In this document: one piece after another, positions 1-13,347 of the stretch
How the letters are laid out: each line of letters starts with the position of its first letter
How positions within the stretch are numbered: the stretch's first letter is position 1
NCBI GenBank assembly: GCA_963693365.1
Contig: CAVNZM010000009.1
Coordinates: forward strand, 5,642,001-5,706,000
DNA length: 64,000 nt
DNA from: Amoebidium appalachense
Taxonomy: Eukaryota; Ichthyosporea
Direction: 5' to 3'
The notes under the pieces: generated by a model
The model's input: only the letters and a program-made list of their open reading frames with translations
Told to the model about the DNA's origin: nothing
Databases searched by the model: none
Made by a program: the position numbers and the translations under genes

Positions 1-110
1 ACAGACACACAGACAGATGCCAAAACGTGGAGACACACACACACACACACACACACGCACGCACATGCGCGCGCGCAAACACACATAGACACACACACAC
101 ACACATACAC

Positions 111-145
<35 letters not shown>

Positions 146-204
146 AACACACACGTGCGCGTGCGCGCACGCGCGCGTGCGCACACACACACACACATAC
201 ACAC

Positions 205-1833
<1,629 letters not shown>

Positions 1834-2447
1834 CCTGCTGGTCGCTGCCTAGCCTGCCCACGGCCTGTTGTGGGTGTGCTGTGCTGGCACACACACTTTG
1901 GCGTCAATACTGTGCACTTTCCCTGTGCACACTGTCCACGCGCATAGCCTGGCAGGTGCCGCATATGCGCGCTGAGGCAGTGAACAGTGCGCACCTCTCT
2001 GGCACAGTGGGGGGACTGGGTGGCAGCCGGCTGCCCTTACCCATGCACCGCTACCAGCCAACATTATACTCTTTCGGAACTCCCGAGGTTCGCGCCAAAA
2101 CCGTTTCTGGCCAATCAGCAAGCAGCATGCTTATCGAATTTGATCGGCCGGTTCTGTGTGGCCGCGAGCCACACTGAGCCGCTTCAGTGCTTTGCACTCA
2201 TGATCACCAGACTGACTGACTTTCTGAGTCTCACTCTCAGGTCCTGAGACCACCTGAGTGTCATGCTCACTGAGCTCGTTGGCGAGTGTGCACTTGTGTT
2301 CCGACTCCAGCCACCTGTCGGTGCACGGGTTTCTACCGCCAGCCACGCTGTGACTATGTGCTAGCTCTGCAGCGCCCTGTGTTCCACCACCCCATTTTGA
2401 CCGCCCATACCCCCGTGTGGTCCACTGCCAGTCCGCTCTGTGCCACC
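1834..2447. promoter_or_regulatory. Divergent promoter between RecQ helicase and prephenate dehydratase
   Basis: 614 bases separate the two start codons. The only recognisable element is a CCAAT box at 2111-2115 (context GGCCAATCAG). There is no TATA box near either start. The segment is free of the long microsatellites that fill the neighbouring introns, as expected of a constrained promoter. Function is inferred from position. Confidence 0.5.
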
Positions 2448-3172
2448 ATGGTCCAACAGGCCCCACAGCCACCCCCCGGTGCAAGGCGAGTGGCCTGCCA
2501 GGTGAGTTCGTGCCTCCGTGGCTGGGGCCACGTGTGTGCGTGCCTCTCTGTGCAGGGTTGGGTGGTTGCGTCTTAGGGCTCGGTGCTTTGGGTAGGGTCT
2601 TGCTGGTTTGGTGAGTGTGTAGGTGGGCGTGTATGGTGTGGGTGGGTTTGGTTGAATAGTCGGATGGCTAGAGTGGGTCGGTCGGGGTTGGGCGGGCCAG
2701 TGGTTGGCAATGGGTGGGTGGCTGGATGAGCTGAGCATGGTAGAGAAGCGGCCACTAGAGTCTGACTGCAGGGCACAGGGGATGGAGGGCTGCTACTCGG
2801 AGTATGCGGCACGGCAGTGCTTTGCGGGCCAGGAGGTGTTTATGACCTACCACGACACGTATGAGCAGGTGCGTGTCTGTGTGCTGCCTTGGGCCTTGCA
2901 CGTGTGCACGTGCTGCTTTTGTTAACACAAGGTGCTGTGCAGGTATTGCAGGTGGTGGGCTAGGGGGTGCAGTACAGTGTGCTATCAGTGGCCACAGTGA
3001 CACTCAGACAGGGGGGTTGCAGGTGCTTGTGGCCGTGGAGGAGGGAACGGCAGACGTGGCCATACTGCCAATAGAGAATACCCTGTCTGGTGCGTGCGGG
3101 GGAAGAGGGAGGGGGGGGGGGGGGGGGGGGGGGGGAGAATACTTTTATTTGTATGGTTTGTGTGTGTGTGGT

Positions 3173-3203
<31 letters not shown>

Positions 3204-3869
3204 TTAAGAACATTCTGTCTGGCGAGTGCACAGAGGGGTGGGGGGAAGGGGATAGAAAAAACCTTTACTGGTGTATTTACCGGGCGGAGGGGGGGGGGGG
3301 GGGGGGGGGGTATAAATAACACACTTTAAGTGCTCGAGAGGTATGTGAGCGTCAACCCCCCTCCCCCCCCCGGGGGGGGAAGGGGCTCACCTAAGGGACT
3401 AGGGGAAGGAGGGGAGGAGGGGGGGGGGGGGGGGGGAGGGGAAGCAGGGAGGGGGGAGGGGGGAGGGGGGAGGGGGGAGGGGGGGAGGGGGGAGGGGGGG
3501 AGGGGGAGCAGTGGGTCAGGAGAGAACATTTGGCTGGTGGGGGGGTTGGGGGGTAGCACGGACTCAGTGGGCCGTGCAGGCACGTTCTACAGCGTCTACG
3601 ACAAGCTGGTGGCCTGCAAGCTGCACATCACAGCTGAATTCTGCACCCACGACGACTGCTGCCTGCTGGCCTTGCCAGGTACTTGTCCCCCCCCCCCCCC
3701 CCCTCCCCCCTTCCCCCCATTTCTCCCCCCCCCCCCCCCCCCCCCTCGACCCCCTCACAGCTCCCCCGACTTTACCCACCTCTACTCTCAAGCCACTTTC
3801 ACCAACATACAACAAACCCTACCCGAACCAACCTCCTACCTGCACAACCACCAACCACACTCACACTCC

Positions 3870-3919
<50 letters not shown>

Positions 3920-5595
3920 GGTGGAGATAGGGGCCGTGCGCAACGTTCTGAGCCACAGCCAAATACTGGAAAGGTGCGAGCGCACACTGAAGACTCTCAA
4001 TGCCCATGCCACCCCAATGACAGACACAGCAGAGGCAGCATACTACATCCACCACCGCCACCTCACGAACAGGTGCGGAAAAGGGGGTGGGCACTCGGGG
4101 GGGGAGGGGGGGGGGGGGGGGGGGAGTTAGGGACAGAGAGCCTGAGGCATGGCGATAAGGAGAGGACAATGTGGGGTTGTGGGGTGGGTGTTTGGGCGAT
4201 AAGGAAGGTTGGTTAAGGATATATCTGGAGGATGTTTGTGCGCTTTGCTCTTCTGCCGTGTCGTTGCTGTTTGGAGGGTAGGGGGAGGAAACTTAAAGGG
4301 GCATGGGATTGGGGAATGTGCTGTCTGTGTATGGGCAAAGGTGATGAGCCTTGCCCCCCTGCCCTCCGCACCAAATGCCCCACCAAAGAAAGCACTTGGG
4401 GAGTCCCATGGATGTGGTGTCCCCCCCCCCCCCCCCCCCTCCCCCCCCCCCCTGTTCCCTCACCTCCAACCCCCCCACCTCCCCCTCCCCCCACCCAACT
4501 TCCCCCCTGCCCGTATGGCCACTGACATGTGCCCCCAGTGCGGCCATAGCCAGTGGACACGTGGCCGAGCGCTACGGGCTGCAGATACTGGCACGAGACA
4601 TAGATGACGACCCAGCATCAAGCACACGCTACCTGCTGCTGGGTGCGTGCTTGCCTGTGCCTGTGCGTGCATGGGTGGTGTGCCGGTGGTGCAAGTTGGC
4701 TGTACGGATGAACATTTGGGTGTGCCTGTGTGTGCCGTGAAAGATTTGTGTGCAGATGCAATGTGCTTTCTTGTATTTGGAAGATATCAAGTGTGCATAT
4801 GCAATGTGCCTGAGTGTGCCTGTGTGTGCCTGTGTGTGCCTGTGTGTGCTTGTATCTGCCAATATGTGCCTGTGTGCGCCTGTGTGTACCTGTGTCTGCC
4901 TGTATGCGCCGTGTGTGCCTGTATAAATTTTATCTGCCATTATGTGCCTGTATGTACTTGTGTACCTGTATCTGCCAATGTGTGCCTGTGTGCGCCTGTA
5001 TGGGCATGTGTGTGCTTGGTTCAATATGTGCTGGGTGCTAACTGAGAGCATGCAGAGCGGGAGGCCCGGGCACTACCAGCCGGGCTGACGTGCAAGACCA
5101 GCCTGGCCATTGCTGTCCGCAATAACCCCGGCAGTCTGTTCAGGGCCCTGGCTGCCTTTGCCCTCAGGGGCATCAAGTACACATACCCCCCCCCTCTCCC
5201 GCCTCCTCCTCCCGGCTCTCCCTAGACCATCACCGCCATTGTGACCACTACCATCACCATTCCTCCAAACATGCACACTCACTCACTCACTCACTCACTC
5301 ACTCTCACTCACTCACTCACTCACTCACTCACTCACTCACTCACTCACTCACTCACTCACTCACTCACTCACTCACTCACTCACTCACTCACTCACTCAC
5401 TCACTCACTCACTCACTCACTCACTCACTCACTCACTCACTCACTCACTCACTCACTCACTCACTCACTCACTCACTCACTCACTCACTCATACAGACAG
5501 CCAGACGCACACACACACACAGACACAAATCTGTCGGTCCAAATACACATGCACACACTCGCACACATCATACAACACACATACACGCACACACA

Positions 5596-5677
<82 letters not shown>

Positions 5678-7519
5678 GTCACCTCACTGGAACAGGATAC
5701 CTTTTTTCCTCTTTGCCTACCTGTTTGTATAGCTCAGAGTCCGTGCCGTGCGCTGCCTGCTAGGGTCACCATAGAACCCTCAGAAAACCATAAAACCCAT
5801 ATAGGCCACCCATAGAACCCCCAGAAACCCATAAAACCCATACCGTGAGATCACCATAAAACCCCCAGAAAACCATAAAACCCATATAAACAACCATAGA
5901 ACCCCCAGAAAACCATAAAACCCATATAAACCACCATAGAACCCCCAGAAACCCATAAAACCCATATAAACAACCATAGAACCCCCAGAAAACCATAAAA
6001 CCCATTTAGGCCACGATAGAACCCTCAGTATGTCCACATAGGTATTGACTGTGCCTTAACCTGCAGTGTGTCCAAACTCGACAGCAGACCGTCGGCACGG
6101 TCCGGCAGCTTGCACACGGTAGGTGGTCCTGCACAGTTCCCCCCTCGTGTGAGTATGGTGGCTGATGAAAAGGTGTCTCCTTATGTGTCGCCATTTGGTT
6201 GTGTCCATCTATAAGTGTATGCAGCCTGATTTTAAGATAAACACCCACGAAAGAAAACATATTAGGGGTGTGGCAAGTTAGCATGAGTCTTTAAAACCGT
6301 GTGGTGGACTGACTGACTGTTCTTGCATTTGTTGACTGCATAGTACGTACATGTTTACTGGTGGCCCAGCCTGATGTGTGGCCACACAGACATCGCGGCC
6401 GTGGGAGTACATCAACTTTGTGGACATTGCCGGCAGTCCCCAGGTCCGTAAGGGTGTGATGGTGTGTGTGTATAGCGTGTGATGGTGGGTTCTTTTTGAT
6501 TTTGTTGTTGTTGTTGTTGTTTGCAGGGGGGGGGGGGGGGGGGGGGGGGGGGGGATGTGCGGTTGAGCTGGGGAGGGGCTAGTCTCCAAGGCTATGTACC
6601 CACTGGCTTACGTAAGTGGCTGAGCACTACTACGCCGCGGGACGTCTCCAGCCGGGTCCATGTAATCCTGATGGGCAATCGGAACGCTTTATTAAAGTTT
6701 ATTTTCCTGATGGGCAATAGGAACGCTTCCGTACTTTTGATGGGCAATAGGAACGCTTCCGCAATTTTGTTGTTGGGCAATAGGAACGCGGCGTTAAATT
6801 ATTATTGCGACTTTTAACCAACCATCTGCTGTATATTTAAACTTGTTTGCGCAATCAGACACTTTGTCTAGTGACTGTCGCCTGCGGCAACATACAAGGT
6901 ATGTTGAGCCGGGCCGCAGGGAGACAGCACTCAAAGTGACTAGGGAGGGGGTGTGGTGTAAGGATGCGGCAGTGCACAATAGCAGCATAATGGGGCATGG
7001 ATTGGCGGCATGACACTTTGTCCCCGCATGCATGTGGGTTGGCTACGGAGTTGGCTTGCAGTAGTCCGGCCGTTCGAATTCTGCTGTGTACGTACGGTAC
7101 ACGTTCAACTTTGCCTGGGCGGTCTAACAGTTGGGCTTGCATCGCTTACAGGCATCCATTTGTGCACGTGCATGCATTCATGTCTGCGTACACGTCTAAA
7201 AGTGTTTTGTGGTAATCATTGCGGCGCGGCACATCACGTGTACACCTGTGCGTTTCTGGTATGACAGGTGCACACGTGTTTCTGACCTGATATGCACGTG
7301 TGCACACAACATGCTGCAGCCTGAGGTGGCCGTACAGCCAGGCACTATGCTAACCTCAGCTCACAGGACGGTGTGGTCAAGGCGGCACTGTCCAACCTGC
7401 ACGAGTTTGCCACCCAGGTGCGCATCCTGGGCACATACCCCGCATACAGCCCAGGCCAAGGGGTGCCTGGCCTGGCAGGTGGGGGTGCAAGGGTGGTCGG
7501 TGGGCCTTATGCCGTGTAG
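2448..7519 (+). CDS. Prephenate (or arogenate) dehydratase with C-terminal ACT domain
   Basis: It makes phenylpyruvate from prephenate (or phenylalanine from arogenate), the last part of phenylalanine synthesis. Ten exons join in frame: 2448-2501, 2779-2868, 3023-3089, 3580-3678, 3919-4072, 4539-4642, 5056-5176, 6067-6118, 6390-6443 and 7367-7519, giving 315 residues and a TAG stop. The start lies in GCCACCATGG. Family signatures are GCYSEYAA, ADVAILPIENTLSG, HDDCCLLALPG and the catalytic Thr-Arg-aromatic motif as TRY (about 184-186). The ACT regulatory domain follows from about residue 200 (NNPGSLFRALAAFALRGIN, then DSRP and WEYINFVD), suggesting feedback by phenylalanine. No chloroplast-type leader is evident. 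The length matches stand-alone P-proteins. Introns carry the G/C homopolymers, a (CACT)n array and a 40-bp minisatellite. I cannot tell prephenate from arogenate preference. Confidence 0.9.
5276..5490. repeat. (ACTC)n tetranucleotide array
   Basis: About 215 bases of near-perfect ACTC repeats in prephenate dehydratase intron 7, interrupted once near 5303. A (CA)n array follows at about 5597-5675. Confidence 0.95.
5768..6010. repeat. 40-bp minisatellite, about six copies
   Basis: The unit contains CCATAGAACCCCCAGAAAAC then CATAAAACCCATATAAAC and repeats with a 40-base period and few differences. It lies in prephenate dehydratase intron 7, ending about 55 bases before exon 8. Confidence 0.88.
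6668..6790. repeat. Four spaced copies of TGATGGGCAATAGGAACGCT
   Basis: Copies begin near 6669, 6708, 6738 and 6770 with one or two changes each and AT-rich spacers of 10 to 20 bases. They lie in prephenate dehydratase intron 9. Confidence 0.85.
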
Positions 7520-8461
7520 GGGGTGAGGTGTAACTATTGGGCACCAGTTGGGTGCATTATTGGAATGAATGGCGTGTCCGTGGGCCTCTACTATCTGAGG
7601 GTTATCTGTGGTACATGTATGGAGCAGTTGTGTTGTGCAGTAGCCAAAATGTGCCGCTTGATTCATGTAGGGTGTGTGCTATGAGCAATGTGGGCCACTG
7701 TGACATGGTGTGCAGGCCACACCCCTTGATGCCCATCACTGTAAAATACAAAGTATTCCCCTGTCGACTGTGTGCCTGGTGTAAGGCAGCCTGCCCTCAT
7801 CCTGCCACTCCCTTGCTGGTCTCTCCGCAGATCTTGCATTTGCCCAGCAGCCAGCAATGCGCCTTCTCCCCCCCCCCCCCCCCCCCCCCCCCCCTCCCCA
7901 CACACCCCACCTACCACCAAACAACATATACATACACAGGGCCTCTTCCTTTCCCTGCACTCTCGCCTCTCCCTCCCTGCCCACATGAACTCTAACAAGT
8001 GCTGGTGTGCATATCCCCCAATACATTCCACTCACCCTATCTCTCTAAATCCCTCCTACCCCACAGCACCCTAGCCCATGGTTGTGTGCCCGTTCCCAAT
8101 ACCCCCACGTACACACAAACACCTCTTTCCCTCCCCCCACCCAGCCTACACATTCCATTTATACCACCCCTCCTCCTCTTCCCCGGGCTGGCAGCACTTC
8201 AACGCAACCGTGTGTGCCCGCCCCACATACGCATGCCCCCCTTCCCCCCCCCCCCCCCCTTCTCTCTCTCCACTCAGGGTGCACAGGCACCGTGACCCGT
8301 GCTGGACTGCCCATCTCCCCTATGCAGTCTCCACCCCTGCCCTGCACCCCACCCAGTCCACAGGCCTGGCCCCGTATGCAACGGCACCTGCATACACAGA
8401 CTTGCACCAGACAGCATGCCCAATTATTGGGGTTCATTCGTTCTAGGGCGACCGCAGGCGT
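7520..8461. other. Convergent spacer between prephenate dehydratase and RACK1
   Basis: Both genes end toward this interval. It holds a C homopolymer with interruptions at about 7867-7895 and pyrimidine-rich sequence from 7900 to 8275. I see no conserved coding sequence; it probably contains the two 3' UTRs. Confidence 0.5.
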
Positions 8462-10023
8462 CTAGCCGCGGATGACCTGCCAGACGCGGATCTCGTTGTC
8501 TGTGTAGCCGGCATAGAGGGTCTGGCCGTCGGCCGACCAGCACAGGCTGGTGCAGATGGGCACGGTGTTGCCGCTGCCCTGGGCCTTGAGCTCGTCGACA
8601 ATGCCCTTGCCCTCCAGGTCCCAGATCACAATCACAGACCCGGCGGCAGCGCACAGCCAGTAGCGGTTGGGGCTGAAGACCAGGGCGTTGATCTCGTCGC
8701 CGGCCACCAGGGTGTACAGGTGCTTGCCGTCCTCGTTCAGGTCCCACAGCATGGCATGGCCGTCCTTGCCGCCAGATGCGCACAGGGAGCCGTCCGGGGA
8801 CACGGTGACCGTGTTGAGGTAGCCGGAGTGGCCGATGTGGTTGGTGCGCAGCTTGCAGTTGGTCAGATTCCACACCTGGAATGAACCACTCAGCACGTGT
8901 GCACCACAAAACAGAACACAGTGCCATCACTCTTAACCATTGCAAACAATATCATATCCTTCTCTCTCTCGCTCTCTCCTCCCGCCAATGTGCAGGATAT
9001 GTTATGAACTGGACAGGAGGATGCCCAGTTCATAACTATCACACCTCCCCTCCCCTCACAAACGTTCAAATGGTATGCATGTGTTGTGCATCGATGTGCT
9101 TCTCTTGTGCACGTCTCATACTTATATTGTGCATGCATAATGCTTGTGTTGTGCCTGTAGTGCGTGTCTTGTGCACACGCAAACCTGTTGTGTCGTGCAC
9201 ATCTGTGTCGTGCACATGTGTTGTTCAAATGTAATGCTTGGGTTGTGCACCTGTAATGCTTGTATTGTGTGCATGCACACCTATGATGTTGTGTACACAT
9301 TGTGCTTGTGCTGTGCTCAAATGATGCAAGAGTTGTGCACAGATGCATGTGTTGTGCACATGTAGCGCTCTTATTGCCCGCATGTAATGCATGTGTAGCG
9401 CACATCTATAACCTGTGCTGCGTACTTATGGTTGTGTTGTGTACAATTGCCGATTGTGTTGCATGGGGCATTTGTAACTTTTGTGTTATGCGCGTGCAAT
9501 ACTTGTGATGTGCATGTGCCATACTTGAGGCATGACACATGACATACATGTGTCATGCACAAGTAACATCACACACACACATGCCATACTTGTGCTGTGC
9601 CCCCGTAGCACTTGTGTTGTGTTGTGTATATTTAAGATTCACATCGTGCACATGTAGCATTTGGGTGGCGTTGTGCACTTGTGTTGTGCGTGAACATGCC
9701 AAACTAGTGTTGTGCACACGTATGTTTGGTTGTGCAAGTATCAGGCATATCGCTGGCCAATTCCACGTGCATGTGTTTGTGGACAGAAGAGTGTTGTGGG
9801 CATGCGTAAAGGCGCTCGCAGCCCCTTAACACACGTGCACATACAATTAAAAAACTGTGCACGCACGCGTGCATCTGCATTGTGCATGATGTGCTTGCAA
9901 GTGCACGGGGGGTTAACGGTGTTGTAAGACTGACCACATCGACAAAACACAGCCCATATTCCCGCAGTATGCCTTCACAAAATGTCCCGCACTCCCCTCC
10001 CCTCCAAACGCACACACACGCAT

Positions 10024-10102
<79 letters not shown>

Positions 10103-11773
10103 CCACACACCTTGACCAGCCTGTCCCAACCAGCAGACACGATGATGGGGTTGGCGGTGTTGGGGGAGAAGGCCACGTCGGAGACCCACTCGGTGTGGCC
10201 CTCGTCGGTGATGGTGTACTTGCACTCACCGAGGGTGTTCCACAGCTTAATGGTCTTGTCGCGAGACCCAGACACAATCTGGCGGTTGTCGGCCGAGAAG
10301 GCCACGCTCAGCACGTCCTTGGTGTGGCCAACAAAGCGGCGGGTGGTCACGCCGCGGTTGAGATCCCACAGACGGAGGGTGTGGTCCCACGAGCCGGACA
10401 GGGCAAACTGGCCGTCGGACGAGATCACAATGTCCGACACGAAGTGCCCGTGACCGTGCAGGCGCTTCTTGGGCACACCGTAGTTGTCCTGGGCGCCAGA
10501 CAGCTGCCACACGATGATGGTCTTGTCTGCACCCCTCCTGTCAGCCCATGCATATCCGTGCCAATGTCAACTACCTGCTCTACCACACCCCCCGATACCA
10601 TGTCTCAACACTCTCCTGGCTCCCAGACACCAGATCTACACAGCAGTAACGGAAGCATAGCCCATCTCATGCTTCGGTTACGCACCGGTAGGTCATCGGA
10701 CGTGTGTATGAACACACCCAGAAAAACATAACTTGGATAACACCAAACAATAAAATTCTGGCACACCAGAAAGCAGGTGCGGTCAGCCCGTGTCACATGG
10801 AATTCCCACGTTTTCGGACACCTTGCACTTCTCATGCATGAAAAATTGGGCTGAAACAATCGGCCACAGGCATGCGAGCTGATGGTGGCGGCCAGGTGTT
10901 GGTTATTGCTGCTAATAACCCACAGAAGCTGAGACATGTTAAACTTTGGCCAAAGCCCAAACCGGCTGCAGGGACCGCCATCTGTGTGTCGGTTCAGAAT
11001 AAAAAATGTGCGGACGTACTAAATCGACGCAGCCTGAATAAAGTATCCGAACCCATGTGTGTTTTTGCTGCTGGGGATGAAGGCAAACATCGGGTCCTGC
11101 TCATCGTTCTGACTGGAATGCAGAATTATGTGGAATCTCAGTTGTCTGGATGGCGGAAAAAAATGAAAGTGGTTCGCCCATACCCTCTCTCCTGCCCAAG
11201 CCTGCCGTTCCCACCTGCTCTATTCCTCACACACCCACCACCATTGTACCAACGTCGTCAGGCTTCCGTTGCCCAGTACGCTTATGAGATGGTGACCGTT
11301 GCCAAGTAGCTCAAAACGACTCTTCGATAATTCCCCTGTATACCTTACTCCCCGCTAAGGTGATGCATCAGATGTACCGGATTCGCTTGGATACCTGCAG
11401 GATACAATCGGGAGCTGAATCTTATGTGGTTGAGTCCCGACAGAGGGGTCTCCCTCCCACGAACCCGCTATTCCTCCACTAATATATTCTGTCCTAATAT
11501 ACGTGTTATGTAATGACTTTAATATATCCCTAGTCATTTCCCACAGTCGATCCGCCTGCTGGGTGCGACGATGGCCGAAGATACCTCTCGGATACGTCCC
11601 GTTCCCTGTGTGTCTCTGTACCCGCATCCGTCAGTCATCGTTCGGCATCTGTTGGGATACTCACCGCGGGAGGCAGACAGGATCATGTCCGGGTACACGG
11701 GGGTCGAGGCGATCTGGGTGACCCACCCAGAGTGGCCCTTCAGCACGCCGACTTGAACCAAATGCTCAGCCAT
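8462..11773 (-). CDS. RACK1: RACK1, small-ribosomal-subunit WD40 scaffold protein
   Basis: A seven-bladed beta-propeller that sits on the 40S subunit near the mRNA exit and scaffolds signalling proteins. Three exons, 11773-11665, 10526-10111 and 8875-8462, join in frame to give 312 residues, close to the usual length of about 315. It starts [22 protein letters not shown], and the blades show the usual GH...WD pattern, such as [24 protein letters not shown] and [13 protein letters not shown]. It ends RVWQVIRG with a TAG stop. Exon codons are strongly GC3-biased, as expected of a highly expressed ribosomal gene. Intron 1 is about 1.1 kb. Intron 2 is about 1.2 kb and holds a (GA)n tract starting beside the splice donor, a degenerate minisatellite and a perfect 12-bp hairpin. 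The identification is secure. Confidence 0.96.
9001..9036. repeat. Perfect 12-bp inverted repeat in RACK1 intron 2
   Basis: GTTATGAACTGG at 9001-9012 and CCAGTTCATAAC at 9025-9036 form a hairpin with a 12-base loop. Confidence 0.85.
9060..9760. repeat. Degenerate minisatellite of TTGTGCACATGTAATGCTTG type
   Basis: RACK1 intron 2 carries many diverged copies of a TTGTGCAC / TGTAATGCTTGTG pattern with irregular spacing. It appears old compared with the perfect microsatellites. Confidence 0.7.
10028..10102. repeat. (GA)n microsatellite
   Basis: About 37 GA units in RACK1 intron 2, beginning 8 bases from the exon 2 donor. Confidence 0.95.
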
Positions 11774-12210
11774 TTTCGGGGGGATTAGTCCACTAGCGTG
11801 GAATGGAAAAGGAAAGGGAGGGAGGAAGACGTTCGCTGTTGTGTACACTTTCTGTTACCTGTGTGTGTCGGCCACGTTCCAATGTTCAGATCCAGCCAAT
11901 CAGAGCTATCGCTCTTGCGCGCCATTGCAGATCCGCCGATAGACTTGGCCAATCAGACGTGTATTATTTATCACCGTCATCTGTTTGCGCAAACGCAAGT
12001 ACTCTCGCAGCTGAGCACCGTCAATTGCAACCGTGGCTGTCTGCAGGATCCGGAACACCTCTCACTGAGTCGCAGACTCAAAGAGTCTCAACGGTTGCCG
12101 CAAATATGCAAGTCGAATGCGAAGCCTTACTACTGAATGATTATTATCGCAACACACCAAGGCCACTAGTACTACTGTACTTTCCAACCAGCAAGTATAT
12201 ACACATGTAC
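11774..12210. promoter_or_regulatory. RACK1 upstream region with two CCAAT boxes
   Basis: Two copies of GCCAATCAGA occur at about 11895-11904 and 11948-11957, within 180 bases upstream of the RACK1 start codon. No TATA box is clear. The sequence is non-repetitive up to the transposon end at 12213. Promoter function is inferred. Confidence 0.45.
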
Positions 12211-12212
12211 TA

Positions 12213-12968
12213 CAGTATGCGTCCACGCATAACATACCGCCCCGACAAGGGTCGAGGTCGTTATGTTAAATTTTAATTAGTATCTAAAAAATAGGCTCCC
12301 AGAGCCCGTCTCGATTATGTTACCCCCCCCCCCCCCCCCCCCCCGCCCGCCCGCCCGCCCTCCCGCCCGCCCAGGAGGCCACACTGGGCCTCTCCATCGG
12401 GCGGGGAATCCGCAAACCGCTAAATGACATAAATATAGTAGTAAACAAATAATAAATTGATCAAGAACCCAAAACACCAACAAATACACCCCCCACACAC
12501 ACCCGGCCGGCCTGTTCTGACTGCCGGAACACACACAGACCCGGTGTGCCCTGTAAAACCCACCTTTTAGTCCACAAAAACATCGCCACAACGTACGTGC
12601 AACAACACATAATGTTAGGCAGCAACCCCCCACCACCACCACCACCACACCCCATCATCCACCCATACCCACCGTAAATATTATACACAACACCTAGGCC
12701 TTCCCAATACTGTAGATCGACCAATGAGAGCCCTCGGTTAACGTTTATTGCTAGGTTTTGAATGGAGGGGAGGACTGGAGCCTCCTGCCGGCGTGGCTGG
12801 GGTAGTAGCCCTGGGCAACGTGTGTACTTATAGTTAGGTTGTGAAGGATGGTTTAGCTTACAGTATGCGTCCACGCATAACATACCGCCCCGACAAGGGT
12901 CGAGGTCGTTATGTTAAATCTTAATTAGTATCTAAAAATAGGCTCCCAGAGCCCGTCTCGATTATGTT

Positions 12969-13009
<41 letters not shown>

Positions 13010-13284
13010 CCCGCCCGCCCGCCCGCCCAGGAGGCCACACTGGGCCTCTCCATCGGGCGGGGGAATCCGCAAACAGCTAAATGACATAAATATAGTAGTA
13101 AACAAATAATAAATTGATCAAATGAATGAATAAACAAAGAATACTTATACTAGTTCCTTTTTGAGATGGTGAAAAAAAAAAAAAAGGGAAATTCGGAAAA
13201 AAAAAAAAAGAAAAAAAAACTTTGAAAAAAAAAAAAAAAAAAAAAGAAGCTGAAAGCGTGAAAGCCTATGTGTGTGTGTGTGTG

Positions 13285-13347
<63 letters not shown>

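Noticed and set aside
5276-5490. Regular repeats resembling a CRISPR or other repeat-spacer array
   Set aside because: This is a tetranucleotide microsatellite without spacers, in a eukaryotic intron. The other minisatellites likewise lack unique spacers of constant length.
5675-5695. Candidate prephenate dehydratase exon reading NVTSLEQ
   Set aside because: It would fit the phase but has no AG acceptor. The exon at 6067-6118 has a proper acceptor and a better ACT-domain match (NVSKLDSRP).
7000-7100. tRNA-like GTTCGAATT sequence
   Set aside because: The flanks do not form an acceptor stem or anticodon arm. No tRNA was found anywhere in the window.
10527-11664. Possible nested gene in RACK1 intron 1 (frame of about 145 codons at 10872-11309)
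   Set aside because: Composition is not protein-like and no family resemblance was seen; intron sequence is the simpler reading.
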